Assembly (NCBI GenBank): GCA_002205965.3
Contig: NADL03000570.1
Location: 1-64,000 of the forward strand
Length of the DNA stretch: 64,000 nucleotides
From: Kappaphycus alvarezii
Lineage: Eukaryota; Rhodophyta; Florideophyceae; Gigartinales; Solieriaceae
Reading direction: 5' to 3'
Position 1 is the stretch's first letter. The number at the start of each line of letters is the position of its first letter. Positions 36,108-46,623 of this stretch are shown here, in pieces. Below the pieces are notes generated by a model that was not told where the DNA came from, ran no database searches, and saw only the letters and a program-made list of their open reading frames with translations. The position numbers and the translations under genes were made by a program.

Positions 36108-36996
36108 TTTCAAACATTAAAGAACCAAATCGATCCCCTTCAAGTTTTCCACCTATTTTATTAACTTCTCAATGTTTCCAAAAATTTTGCAGATTTGCTA
36201 AACGTACATGTTTAATGTCTTTGCTTGATTCACCTCAATCGGTTTTTGGCAAGGAAAAATAAGCCAACGCTTCCTAGCTACCGCACCGAAACTTTTTCGG
36301 GAGTAAAATAAATGATAACCAATTTCAGAGGGTTTTCTCGCCAGACTAGGGACATTTATGGCAGAATATGTGCATAATTAGCTCTTCCACATTTTAGAGA
36401 CCTGCCCCCCTTAGAGTCTTCGCAAAATAGCGGTCATGCATCCTAATTAATAAGGCACCCTAACTTTCCCGCCATTTTAATGAACAAAAAAATATATCAA
36501 TATATTTTGAGCGTTGTTCTTCATCACTTTTTTCGTAATATTTAGATTAGAGACAGAGGAGGTACGAATAAAGGAATTCAGTGATTCCATGAACGACAGA
36601 GTACGGTATTTAGCATTTACTTTTCCGTTAGTGCAGAGTAATATGAACCACTGAGTCTCCGTATGGGGTGTAATGTTTGGCTGCTTTACTTTTTAGAGGC
36701 TGTACCATTTTATATCCCCCGATTTTCCGACCAGTCACCGTACACTTTTATTTTTGCGGCCCTAACGTCTAACGCGGTACGGCTGCTCGCTGCAATTGAG
36801 CCGGTCCTACAGGGAAAGTTATTTATTGTTACTCAGTGACGACTTGTCCCACGCATTCACTTCCAGCGGGGTGGATGCAAACGACCACATCTTCCATTCA
36901 ATAAAAGAACACAAGAATTCTCCTATATTTGAAACTATTTTTTGTGCTTTTAACACTACTGCTTTCTCACTAGAGGCTTCATTTCATGACTATAAC
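36108..36996. other. Spacer with no gene seen
   Basis: AT-rich. The only longer frame (36796-37035) runs into the solo LTR and shows no recognised feature. Confidence 0.5.
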
Positions 36997-37870
36997 TGTA
37001 AAATAATTGGGATAGATAGTTCCAATCCATCTTAACGCTTGGGGGTTGGCATCCGGCGGCGTTCTCCGTCGTCAAGGAACTCGCGAGAACCGTTGCCACC
37101 CGCGCAATGGAACGGTTTTCGAAGGTTAGAGCCATTCTTTTACAGCGGCACTCCGCTTTGACAGTAACCTCCAATGCCGCTTGTTTGCTGGCTGGCCTCC
37201 CTTCCACCTTCTGGTAGATTGGAGTGCCATCCACAGCTTTCGACGCATCGTACGGTTTCACAATTGGCTTGACAATGATACGATATCTACGCTTCGGTAC
37301 AAATTTATTGGATACCAACCCACATATCTACCACAGTAAATTAACCCCCCATTTACACTTGAATAAATAAATAAATAGATGCCACAATTGGACTTAGACT
37401 GAATAATGAATAGAAAATCAATTTTAGTAATAGCTGATCGAAGGGAACATTTCTATGCCCCGAGGATTTAAAAGATATTTCTTACAACCTAGGACTGCTT
37501 TTACTCCACATCAGGGTGAACCTGCTACAAAAATCAGGTAAGCCGTACAATAATTTCGGTAGACATTATTCAGGCTCAGCAATAATTATTGCAGTATTTT
37601 ACAGGTAAGCACTCATCCAGATAATAATTTGTTGGCAGGATAAATGCAATAATTATAGTCTGTATAACATAAAAACCCAACTGTAGGGCATAAAAATGGT
37701 TTCACACTGAATTCAGCATAAAATTGGGCCAGTGTAAAGTAGATAAAATAATTCCTTGATGATTCACAATAAATATAAATTGTGGGCCTCAATAAAAAAT
37801 ATTGCTCCACAAATTCAGAATGACTGTAGGACACCGGAGTAGAGATTAAAATATTTGGTCAATTTTCACA
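36997..37870 (-). repeat. Solo Copia LTR with an internal insertion (fossil)
   Basis: Reverse-oriented relative of the LTRs at 23392 and 28404. Homology runs from TGTAAAATAATTGGGATAG at 36997 and ends with GGTCAATTTTCACA at 37870. No internal Copia sequence lies on either side, so it is a solo LTR left by LTR-LTR recombination. It is clearly more diverged than the full element. A 332-bp unrelated segment (37026-37357) lies near its downstream end. Confidence 0.82.
37026..37357 (-). pseudogene. Coding-like fragment inside the solo LTR
   Basis: On the minus strand this insert is open for about 97 codons: KFVPKRRYRIIVKPIVKPYD, then DGTPIYQKVEGRPASKQAAL, VTVKAECRCKRMALTFENRS and IARVATVLASSL. 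The composition is that of a normal basic protein, not random AT-rich LTR. No ATG begins the frame and it runs out into LTR sequence, so it is a fragment. The family was not recognised; a DNA-binding or transposon-derived protein is possible from the Lys/Arg and Cys content, but this is not supported by a motif. Confidence 0.35.
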
Positions 37871-38481
37871 ATATTCATCTGTAAACTTTGAGTTTTAAAT
37901 CTTAAAAATTTGATAATCGAACACCATGTGACAAATAAGCAAACTTGTATTTGCTATTGTGGCATTTCATTTACTGTTAAAGTTGTTTAACAAGAGCTCT
38001 CGACATGAGATTGCATAAAAATATCATTCAGGACAGAGTACGAAACTGGGCATTTGTCATTTTCGTTTTTTCGATATTTTAGAATTTAAAGCCTCTTTTT
38101 CATAATATTCCTATTTGATCCTTTTGTGTTGCGGTGAAAGTTTGATCGAATGTGGTCGGGGCATAAATGGAATCCAGCAAGATTGTTGATTAAAAAGATT
38201 TAAAAGGTGGTGCAATAGAAGATTTGGGATGTCAACCTTGTTGTTGGTTGCAGAAAATATAAAGAAACGGGCTTTCTGGACCGTCGGTCCGTGAACCTCT
38301 GTACACTGACTCTGAAACATGCGTTGTGCTTGGTTCATGAATGCCAAGATTTGGCTACACTTGTATCCACCTTTGTCTATTGTGAGGTCATACAGTGCAG
38401 TATTTCCTATACGTGTAGCTGTACTGTACAGTAATGTACCTGTTCTATTTACTGTAAAGCAGCTGTCAACCGCGAGATACT
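37871..38481. other. Spacer with no gene seen
   Basis: AT-rich with no supported coding frame. It contains TACTGT/TACAGT words near 38420. Confidence 0.5.
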
Positions 38482-39609
38482 TTACAGTAGAAACAACAAG
38501 TCACGATGGCAAGCCTTGGCTACCCTCCGATGCCGCCAGATCCATATCCAAACCCCTGCGTGTAGCCCTCCTGTGCAACAACGAAGTTGAGCGCACCATA
38601 AAGTCCGCATTCTCTGACACCGCCGCACTCTCCGTGTCTCGATCCTCCCACGCGTCCCCCTTTCCCCCTCCCTCTGGTCCCCCGCCACCCCCCCCTCCAC
38701 CTCCTCTTCTTCCGCCGCTTGAAACGCCGACAACCTCAACTGCACATCGGCCACAAACATCTGACTAATCGCCAACACGGCATTCAACACCGAGTTGGAC
38801 ACGGGACCCATGGAATACCGAAACGTCTGCTCCCCATTGCCTTCCTGTGCATCATCCGGGTCGCTGACATCCAAACAGCGTGCAATGCCGGGCATGAAAA
38901 AGCTAAACACAAACAAGAGATTTGTAAAGATGGCCAACGCGGCGTAAACCTTGCGAATCATCTGCTTCCAGGGTGCATCGGCGAGGATGACAACCAGGTT
39001 ATCGCGTTGGCGACCAATGACATCATTACTAAACCCTAGCAACAGAAACTTCCAACCGGATATAGAAACCGCGGAGGCGGTGACGGCGATGACAAAAGAG
39101 AGGCCACGGACTTGCGGGGCGACGATATCACGAAATACACGCAGGTGACTCGGGGTGACACATTCTTCAATAATCTCGCCAAAGATGTCATACTGCCGCT
39201 TGGTGCATTGACATTCCAGAAACAAAGCGGATATCGCAATCCCGACCACAATCAACACGGTAAACAACTCACCAAACACACGCAACAAGAGTATAGGCCG
39301 TGTGTACATGGAACGTATAGAAATCGAGGTGAGCATAGGTTGGTTGCGCAGGGTCCAGATGAGAAGCACGACCTCGTTGAGCAACAGGCCGGCGAGAAAT
39401 GGAATGCGTGGTATGCCGAGGAGGTGGAGATTGGAGGTGAACAGCGTGGCAAGGGCGATGAGTTTGAAGGACGAGTAGGTGAGGGAGAGGGCGGTATTGT
39501 GGCGGGGTGTGGGTTTGAGGAGCAGGAAGAGGTAGGTGGCACTGGCGATGGAGAGCTCGACGGCGATGGGGAGGAAGGAGAATTCCGAGCCTGAGCCGAG
39601 GACGTCCAT
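38482..39609 (-). CDS. Multi-pass membrane protein of unknown function
   Basis: Intact intronless frame of 375 codons, ATG at 39609 (MDVLGSGSEFSFLPIAVELS), stop at 38482. Hydrophobic segments that can span a membrane fall at about residues 12-31, 41-60, 69-88, 105-131, 168-193, 217-241 and 268-288, giving about seven helices. A Cys pair (LECQCTKRQY, 131-140) sits in a loop, and ITEC-like EECVTP follows. After residue 298 comes an acidic run (AAEEEEVEGG) and an Arg/Trp/Cys-rich tail unlike the rest, which may be a non-conserved tail or follow a frame error. No family recognised; a receptor- or transporter-like role cannot be chosen from sequence alone. The neighbour on the same strand is a LINE fragment, so no functional context is given. 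Confidence 0.7.
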   Translation of the reverse strand: MDVLGSGSEFSFLPIAVELSIASATYLFLLLKPTPRHNTALSLTYSSFKLIALATLFTSNLHLLGIPRIPFLAGLLLNEVVLLIWTLRNQPMLTSISIRSMYTRPILLLRVFGELFTVLIVVGIAISALFLECQCTKRQYDIFGEIIEECVTPSHLRVFRDIVAPQVRGLSFVIAVTASAVSISGWKFLLLGFSNDVIGRQRDNLVVILADAPWKQMIRKVYAALAIFTNLLFVFSFFMPGIARCLDVSDPDDAQEGNGEQTFRYSMGPVSNSVLNAVLAISQMFVADVQLRLSAFQAAEEEEVEGGVAGDQREGERGTRGRIETRRVRRCQRMRTLWCAQLRCCTGGLHAGVWIWIWRHRRVAKACHRDLLFLL

Positions 39610-39864
39610 TGGAGGTGGGATGGGGAGGGGTTTGCGGTGCTTTGTTGTGTAACATGGAGGGGGTGGAGGGACTGGGCTTGGGGTGTGGAGAAACTTTACT
39701 TGGTTGAGTATCTGTCGGAGAGGTAGGTGGGTGCTGGTGTGTGCAAGGCGTACCTGTGGTGTATGACAAGGTCATCCCTGGCAGATATTTGACACGCTAC
39801 TTACAGTAGTTCGTTTACGGAAACTAACTAGGGGGGGTAAGCATTACATTAGTTTACAGATTTC

Positions 39865-40888
39865 CTACTGTAATGCAACTCGTGGATCTCGCTTTGGGCA
39901 TCCATATTCACTGCAATTGAGGGTACCAAACGGTACCGGATGTTCCACGTCAGGCACGTGCAGTGGGGCTCGCGATAGAATCGCCACTGCAATAGAAGAC
40001 CACAGTGTGCAACTAATGCGCTGATAAATACGTCTGCGGATCACTGCTGTGGTTGTGTTGAACTTGTCTGCGATGCGCGGGATGAAGTCTTCGATGAATA
40101 GGATAGAGGCGGGGGATGGGGCACCCAAGGAGTCGAAAGCCAGGGGCTGAAACTTGAAGTTCGGTTCCTGGAGGGTGTTGTGCGAAGGGGGCGGGATGCG
40201 GCGTACCAGTTTGCGCTCCAGGTCTGTGACTTTGTCTCGATGGGCAATGTCGGCGGCGCCGCCGGCCATTTGGGTGGCCCTTGTGCGCACACCTTGTTTG
40301 AACGGCGAGACAATGGTTCGGTCGCAGACTATGGGGCGCACCTGTTGGCCAATGGCCAGGGGGGGGTTGTATGAGAATGTCCGCAGGACGGATATTCGTT
40401 CCCGGGACAAGGAGCGGGACTTCGTATTGGCAGTCCAGGCCCGCGGCGCGAGCAACGTGGTAGGCGAAAACGTTGCGCAGCGAGTTGTGGCGGTGCGGGC
40501 GGCCGAAGCCGGCAGGGCAGAGGTCAGCCGCGTGGTCCCCGAGTGCGTCCAAAGTTTGATTGCAGTGGGCACAGGTGAGCGGGCGGGAGTCGTCGTATAC
40601 GGGGAGGCCTAGGTGCCGGCGGAGCATGGTATGCCAGTGGGCCGAGGACACCACCGTAGCGGTTGTGGGGTGAGCGATGAGAAAAGCGGCGGCGGGGCTG
40701 TTCCGGAACGCCAGGCCACGGATCCGATGTCGAACTTCTTGAGTGCTGTGCTGAGCCGGGTTGGGGTGTGTCAACCATGAGTCGTCGCGCCAGTGGACCT
40801 TTGCCTGTGCCTCCTGCTGCACACCATTTAAGAAGGTTTGGAGGTTGGATGGTTTGGCAGCAAGCAGGCATATCGACCTCTCCAACAT
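39865..40888 (-). pseudogene. LINE-like element, C-terminal half with CCHC and RLE domain
   Basis: Minus-strand remnant of the same LINE-like group. In order: a helical linker (LRRHLGLPVYDD), CCHC motif LTCAHCNQTLDALGDHAADL followed by Cys, RHNSLRNVFAYHVARAAGLD, RPADILIQPPPGHWP, then after one frame change near 40350 VCDRTIVSPFKQG, KFQPLAFDSLGAPSP and a terminal helix (YQRISCTLWSSIAVAILSRA). RHN, RPADI and the following Asp (CDRTIV) fit the restriction-like endonuclease (PD-(D/E)XK-type) of R2/NeSL/Utopia-like non-LTR elements. The RT part is absent, so it is 5' truncated. The stop lies at 39865. Confidence 0.75.
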
Positions 40889-41107
40889 TTTTTCTATTGT
40901 ATTGGATCAGCACACGAGGTTCCTGCACTATTCTTTTGTCAAACTCTTTTCGCATTCCTGTAGTCTTCCCATCATCACATCACACTCCTTGTTATCAGGC
41001 CTCATTGTCATTATAGTAAGAACATAAAACCACAGAAAAACACCCATACGGTAGCTACAGTTACCGTCAAGTGCCACATTCGACACAAACGTGTTCTGAC
41101 AGCACTT

Positions 41108-42240
41108 TTGGCTTCCTTTGTGATAATCCTCGGCGGCAAGGGGCGTGGCGAGCGGACTATAACTCGCGGCATTTCCTCATTTTCTGCCATTCTCGCTTAC
41201 ACCCCTCCTACATTTTTCAAGCTGTATCGTATGTCTAACGCAACCTTCATGCTTCTCGCCGAGAAGATTGCCCTCGAAGACAATGGCAAATTCACACGGA
41301 GCTCACCACTCCAACGCCTTTCTGTAACGTGGCGTTGGTTGGCAAGTTTTTCTTATTTATATATAGTCGAAGCGCATAACACATCCACCACAACTACATA
41401 CCACTACATTCATGAAAACCTCTTTACAATTTATACGACCTTACAAATAACATTTACGTACCGACTCACGTCTTTTTCAAGATAAGTCTCTGATGAGTTT
41501 GCAAGAGATGGTCATAGCGCTCTGAACATGTATTGCGGTGTTTTGGACGGACTAGTCTTCAAAATAACCGAGTCAGCTGCGTGGGAAGTTCCGAATTCAT
41601 CTACATACTATAGTATAAATAGTTGGATCTCTCTAAACGTGAAAGCAGTGTGTAATTCCAAGTACAGGTTTAAATTCTTGTTTTTGCTCTCTCCTGGCTC
41701 AACTCATGACAGCACGGCGTACGCACTGAGAGTACTAACTAAACTACTTGGGAGAAGAGAGAGTGTCCTTCTTCCAGGCGTTTATAGTGCCCCAGATGAC
41801 GCATATACGTGCATAGATAGGCTTCTGACGCCTTCGCCTGATAAAGCGCTCAGTATCAGTATCGAAGGATTGCTTCAATTGTTGGCTGTAAATCGCTAAA
41901 ACTCATATTGAACATAGTTTCAGGATGCTTGTTGGAAGTTGGGGTGTGTTACGGAGGCGGCTGAGGTGCAATGTTGCCAAGAATGCCACTATCATAGCAG
42001 TCTGTTGCAAATTGCACAACTCCATTATAGAACATGAGGACTGCGCAGATATTCCGTCGCCATCTGGGGTTGATATTAGATACCAAATGGAGACGAACAG
42101 ATCAACAGGCCTATCTTCGAGATGACTGTGACCTAAAGGAAGCACTTCAATGCAGACTTCGTGATCTTGAGTCATGTCAGCTCCAGGATGATTTCACAGC
42201 TGAAATTGAAGCTGGTGATCGTTGCAGACCATGTATCTAG
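41108..42240 (+). pseudogene. PIF/Harbinger-type transposase A
   Basis: DDE_Tnp_4-like transposase. N-terminal part FKLYRMSNATFMLLAEKI through LQRLSVTWRWLA, HTH-like AHNTSTTTTYHYIHE, then MYCGVLDGLVFKI (first Asp), SLNVKAVCNSKYRF, LLSPGSTHDSTAY, APDDAYTC (second Asp) and IEHSFRMLVGSWGVLRRRLR (Glu). CCKLHNSIIEHED follows, and RDDCDLKEALQCRLRDLE near the end. All three catalytic acidic residues are present, but the frame is shifted at least three times: after the HTH, before the Glu motif and near 42050. It belongs with the convergent accessory gene at 42280-43131. No terminal inverted repeats were recognised around it. Confidence 0.82.
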
Positions 42241-42279
42241 AAACTGGTATATGTTACTATATATTTTTTTGTGTTAATA

Positions 42280-43131
42280 CTAAGTGTCATTGACATTCTC
42301 TGACGCTTCGTTGCCCATACCAGATATTGCGATCTCATTAATTCTACACGTCTGTGCCAAGAGATTCTCAAGAAGCAGTCTTGTGCAGTCGGATATTGCC
42401 TTATACTCGCTAGGAAGGCTTTCCATTCTAGTTACAATTTTTCTTTCTAGCGCCATAAGGCGCGGGACGGTTGCATCCACTTTTATCGCCCTCTCTAAGT
42501 GCATTATGCTTTTATCTGTCGCAGAAAGTGAGCCAGAGCCCTGTATTACAATTGATTGCAGCGTCGAGCTGGATTCTGCCATTTTGCTGAGTGCAGCAGC
42601 GACTGACTCAATCCCATCTTCTTTTCTGCGCTTACGCGCAAAATTTTAAACCTGAGCAATCGATGATCTGTTAGCTTCTATTTCACTTAGACCAGCCTCA
42701 GTTTGAGCGTTTGGTGGGATTGCTCTTACAACCGCATCCAGACTTGGGTGGTTGGAGAACACTCAGTTCATGTAAGAAAGACTATCATTCCCATTGGTGA
42801 AGTCTAGGAAGGTGTCTAGATCTCCTCGTCCGGGCTTGTTGTACCTTTCGCATGCAACTGTGTACGATGATAGCAGTTTTCCCCGCCTCTGTCCCAGAAT
42901 TGTTCCGTTCCGTTTGTGCGGATGTGATGTGGGATCAAACTGTATCAATACGTCCTCAGTAACACCGCACAGAGCCTCAGGTTTTTCTGTATCGAACGTC
43001 TCTCCATTGAATAGTTCAAGAAATTCGTTCCCAATCGGGTCATGGCGGCCAGCATCAAGCTCTGAGCGAGTCTCAGTTCGTTGATACATTGTTTGTACTA
43101 TAGTTGAGGTGCATTCGCGATAACCTGACAT
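42280..43131 (-). pseudogene. Harbinger accessory (Myb-like partner) gene A
   Basis: One minus-strand frame from the ATG at 43131 to 42280 is interrupted by two in-frame stops (TGA near 42762, TAA near 42647); sense continues through both. The first third ends with DLDTFLDFTNGNDSLSYMN, preceded by GKLLSSYTVACERYNKPGRG, a pattern typical of the DNA-binding partner protein of Harbinger elements in protists (a Y-x-x-SGQGDP-like motif). The last part is a Lys/Arg patch (FARKRRKED) and a helical tail. Upstream to about 43420 an open minus frame (LSWADVIDYTRIVQLALLWK) may be an earlier exon. It converges on transposase A with a 40-bp gap. Confidence 0.55.
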
Positions 43132-43791
43132 TGACGGGCTCTCTCATGTTTGGTCAAGTTTGGTGCGCGGCCGCAGTCTGCTTCTGCACGACAGGCATTT
43201 TTTGTACCTCTGGATCAGCGGATTTATTTTCTTTCCACAAAAGAGCCAGTTGTACTATTCTTGTGTAGTCGATAACATCAGCCCAGCTTAGCCGACTTGT
43301 TAGTACGGACTTGGCCGCTGAGCCATGGAATCCGAGGGCGTTAAATAGAATAGCTTGAGTTAGTCGTCGTGGCTCGAGCGTAGTGGCTTATGTTGTTTGT
43401 GCTAATGGAGAAATGATCGAAGCGCCAATTTCTGGAGGCGCTTAGTGATGGAAAGAGGCGTTTTCTGTGCTTCACTGGAGATCGGTTGTAGTGGTAGTTG
43501 AATAGCGAATGATTGAAGAGCGTTTACGCTAGTATCGCGCGGAACCGATTGAACCTCTCAGAGAGCTTTAGAGAAGCTGTTGTGGGTATCCAACATTGTT
43601 GAAGGTGTGTGAGGAAGTTGGTGTGAAAATGGTGATGGTAATTGAGGGGCACATCTGAAGACGATCAGCCGTTTCCATATGAAAATTATTTACTATGGAA
43701 CTAGAAGGTTTATGGACTGCAAATTTCGTAGCTAATTTCGTATCCCGACGGCGCGAGCGCGTGCTCGCAAAACTTTCCACGCTCCACCTTT

Positions 43792-43812
43792 ACGGGTTGC
43801 TAATTTCGTACC
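43792..43812 (+). repeat. Left terminal inverted repeat of transposon B
   Basis: Pairs with 46624-46644 at 19 of 21 positions. Confidence 0.6.
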
Positions 43813-43980
43813 TTCCTCTCTCACCGCCCCGGGGTCTGCGCAGGGTCCGCCCGGGGTCCGCGTCACTTCGGCGTACGACCATTCGGCAGCGCGATTTCGC
43901 ACTTCAGAAGTGCATCATGCGCAGGTCAAAATTGGTGTGAAGTCGCATCGATAGCGTGCGCACTCAATCTGAGCGAAAGC

Positions 43981-44983
43981 TTGGTCACCACCGCCACTAC
44001 AAGTGCTATAAAAGAGCACATAGATGTTTCCAAGTTAATGCGAAGGTCTATTTATGTGAAGAGCGTTGATTTCAACCTGAATGCGTTGTCTGAGAACCAA
44101 ATTCTCACCGATTTCCGGTTCAAGCTTCCGGAAATCCGAAAGATAACTAATGCTCTCGGGTGGAGTGGTGTTACGGCAAGAAAAAATTACATCTGTGAAC
44201 CTACAGTTGCTTGTTGCATCATGTTGTTTCGTGGCTACCACGCAGCGGTGATACGATACAGAAAAGAAGTTTGGGGAGTTCTCTTGGGCTTTGAGCGAGA
44301 TCTTTTGGGAGATGACTGAGCGGTTTGTTTCGAAGCTCGGACATAAGCAGGACTTGTGTGGAGTGCAGCTGCTCATGCGAACCAAGAGATGTGCTAACGC
44401 TATTTTTGATACCTGTGCCTCTGTTCATGGTTGTGTCGGCTTCACATACTGCACGAAAATCAGAATGCAGGGCCCAGGAGGCAGTGGACTCAGCCAACGG
44501 GCGTGCTATTCTGGTCATAAGCGCTTTCACTGCTTCAACTACCAGACGTTAAGCACGCCTGATGGTCTTATTTTCGCACTCTTTGGCCCGATGGTTGGAA
44601 GACGTCACGATCTTACGCTGCTACGCAACAGTGGATGGGAAGGCATTTTATAAGGTAGCCTGAGCACTGCAACGCGGCAATAATACCTTTTCGGAGACCC
44701 AGCATACATGCTGCGACCTTGGATGATGCGCCTTTTTGTCAGCGACCTCACTCCTGAACAAACTCAATTCAATGCGGTGATAAGCAGCATGCGTGTTGCA
44801 GTTGAGCATAACTATAAGGATCTCAAACAACTATGGGTAAGTCAAGACTTTGCGCGTAATCACAAAGTCAGACAGGCTCCGATAGAAGCTGATGTACAAA
44901 GCGAGTGCACTTCTGTGGAACTTACGAACTTGTGCATACAAGAGTGGCCAAGTGATGGACAAGTTCCAAGTCGACCCTCCTAG
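43981..44983 (+). pseudogene. Harbinger-type transposase B
   Basis: DDE_Tnp_4 family. The N-terminal part has FRFKLPEIRKITNALGW and YICEPTVACCIMLFRG. The core reads CASVHGCVGFTYCTKIRMQG (first catalytic position apparently His in place of Asp), ACYSGHKRFHCFNYQ, DGLIFALFGPMVGRRHDLTL, GDPAYMLRPW (second Asp) and SMRVAVEHNYKDLKQLW (Glu). YSGHKR and GRRHD are diagnostic of this family in protists. The frame changes near 44300 and is broken again between 44650 and 44700. With the first Asp missing it would be inactive. It lies inside the inverted repeats of transposon B, in a different subfamily from transposase A. Confidence 0.8.
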
Positions 44984-45020
44984 CTTCGAAGATTATCTCG
45001 CGTCGTAAAGAGCAAAACGT

Positions 45021-45570
45021 TTACTTCAGCTTCTCGGTTAACGCCCTGAGTAAATCTCGCGTAGCACCCTGCTCAGCATGTCTAGCTTCACGGTCCTTCT
45101 TCTACTCCTCGAGACACTTCTCCTGAAACTCCACGTCGTGCGTTCGAATCTCAAGCTCTGCTACTCGGATCTTCTTCTGCTCTCGCAAATCATCCTTCAT
45201 TTCCACCACCCAATCACCAAATTCATCGTCATTTGCCTTGCGGTTCCGCTTCTTTGCCGCAGAAACAGTTTCCATTACTTGTCACTCGAGTCCCTGGGCT
45301 TGGATCTCCTCTCCGGCGGCGACGAGTTTCGCTTCAGCATGCTTCAGCTCGTCGGCCTTCGCTCGGCGCTCCTCCTCTCGCTTCTTAATCTTGAGAAGGA
45401 AGTCATTGAGGAGAATATCGCTGCGAGTAGTCTCCTCCGGTATGCTGGACGCACGCTTGTTCGCGCGATTCTTGTTTTGGCGACTCTTCAGAAGCGCCAG
45501 AAACTTATCGCGCAATTTTTTGACATTCGTTTTCTGGCAGCGCGTCCAGACACCAGCTGAAACTGTGTGT
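45021..45570 (-). pseudogene. Accessory coiled-coil gene of transposon B, C-terminal part
   Basis: The minus strand encodes a highly charged helical protein: NDFLLKIKKREEERRAKADE, LKHAEAKLVAAGEEIQAQ, then in the same frame after an in-frame TGA METVSAAKKRNRKANDDEFG, VVEMKDDLREQKKIRVAELE, a second in-frame stop, and KKDREARHAEQGATRDLLRA to 45021. The heptad-like Leu/Ala/Glu/Lys pattern suggests a coiled coil. Position convergent to transposase B and the charged tail match the layout of transposon A, so it is probably the DNA-binding partner protein. Its N-terminus may lie near 46345-46617 beyond the nested LINE fragment; that link is inference. Confidence 0.5.
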
Positions 45571-45639
45571 GTGTAATCTTTACGGAATTTGGAAAAAACA
45601 TGTGGGAGAATATGCTGAGGGGGATTACAGAGAAACTAA

Positions 45640-46310
45640 CATGCGAAGGGGGATGAGAGAGGAACTAATCGGAAATGCATCTGGTAAGAACTTGACCGGC
45701 CTGCAACCCATGCAAGCAGAACACAAAGCGCGTGAATAGGAGGTGCAGCCCCCATTGGGGAGTGGTGCCTCGACGGGCAGCGGCGAACGTAGAAAGGCGC
45801 CGGAAGAAAGTCGCACCCTCGGCCCCAAGGGCAAAGAACACATCAATACCAACAGGAAGAAGCCGTATATTGTTCGTGTGGCAGACAAGACCGTAGTGCG
45901 TGTGTTTCGCACGTTCAGCCATTGAGGCAGCTGCGCCGCCAGATAGGGCACCCTGGGAAACGCGAGAAGTGACCTGTGGATGGGCCACTGTGACATCCAA
46001 AGCGATATCCTTCGGGTCGAGGCCATATGCAGCAGGGATAAAAAGATCTATGCGAAGAGCGGACGAGGGAGAGGACGAAGGGGGAAGGGGAGGAAGCAGT
46101 TGTTCAAGAGAGGCAGAAATTCCAAGCTCCTTACAGTAACGATGGAGAGCGTTACGCAAGACATTGTGGCGACGAGTCTGCCCATCGTCGTACTTACAGG
46201 TGAGGGCGTGTTTGCCCAGGGGATCGAGCAACACTGAAACTTGGGATATGAAGAGGTCGAGGACTTCTTCGAAGCGCTTATCTTTTTCCCCGCGCTCAGC
46301 GAGGGGCACA
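45640..46310 (-). pseudogene. LINE-like C-terminal fragment (RLE domain) nested in transposon B
   Basis: A single open frame of 214 codons (46309 to 45665) shows the family C-terminus: LLDPLGKHALTCKYDDGQTR, RHNVLRNALHRYCKELGISA, RIDLFIPAAYGLDPKDIALD and DVTVAHPQV, then MAERAKHTHYGLVC, LLPVGIDVFFALGAEGATFF and a terminal region. RHN, RIDLF and ALDVTV fit the restriction-like endonuclease core. The upstream RT is absent. This is the longest uninterrupted piece of the LINE group in the window, so it may be one of the younger copies. It appears to split the accessory gene of transposon B. Confidence 0.75.
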
Positions 46311-46623
46311 TCGACCGTACGGACGCACTTCAGGAGCTGATGCTTCAGCTCTGCGGAGAAGGCGAACTTGTTGGTGCAGTCATCGTTGGGCGCACAACGG
46401 CAGCACCCTGTGGCGAAGGGGCGAGGTTGTCGCCAGTCGAAGTCGGCTCTTCTGCACGCTCACTGTCACCCGCGGTCGCGGTTCGGTCCATCACCTTGCC
46501 GCTGGGGTTCTTCTCGGGGTATGAAATGGCCGTCGCAGGGTTGCGAATTTCGCACGGCCAAATTTCGTATTTCGACACCAACTGTTCAACCTGGCGCACG
46601 TGTACATGAGCTCTCACGAAAAA

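Noticed and set aside
39112-39775. 160- and 168-codon frames overlapping the membrane protein
   Set aside because: Shadow frames on the opposite strand or another frame. The plus-strand one is a charged mirror of the hydrophobic gene.
40154-40612. 152-codon plus-strand frame
   Set aside because: Antisense shadow of the LINE endonuclease domain, whose motifs are clear on the minus strand.
45078-45576. Plus-strand frames of 112-160 codons, Leu/Ser-rich
   Set aside because: Antisense of the charged coiled-coil accessory gene, which has the better protein composition.
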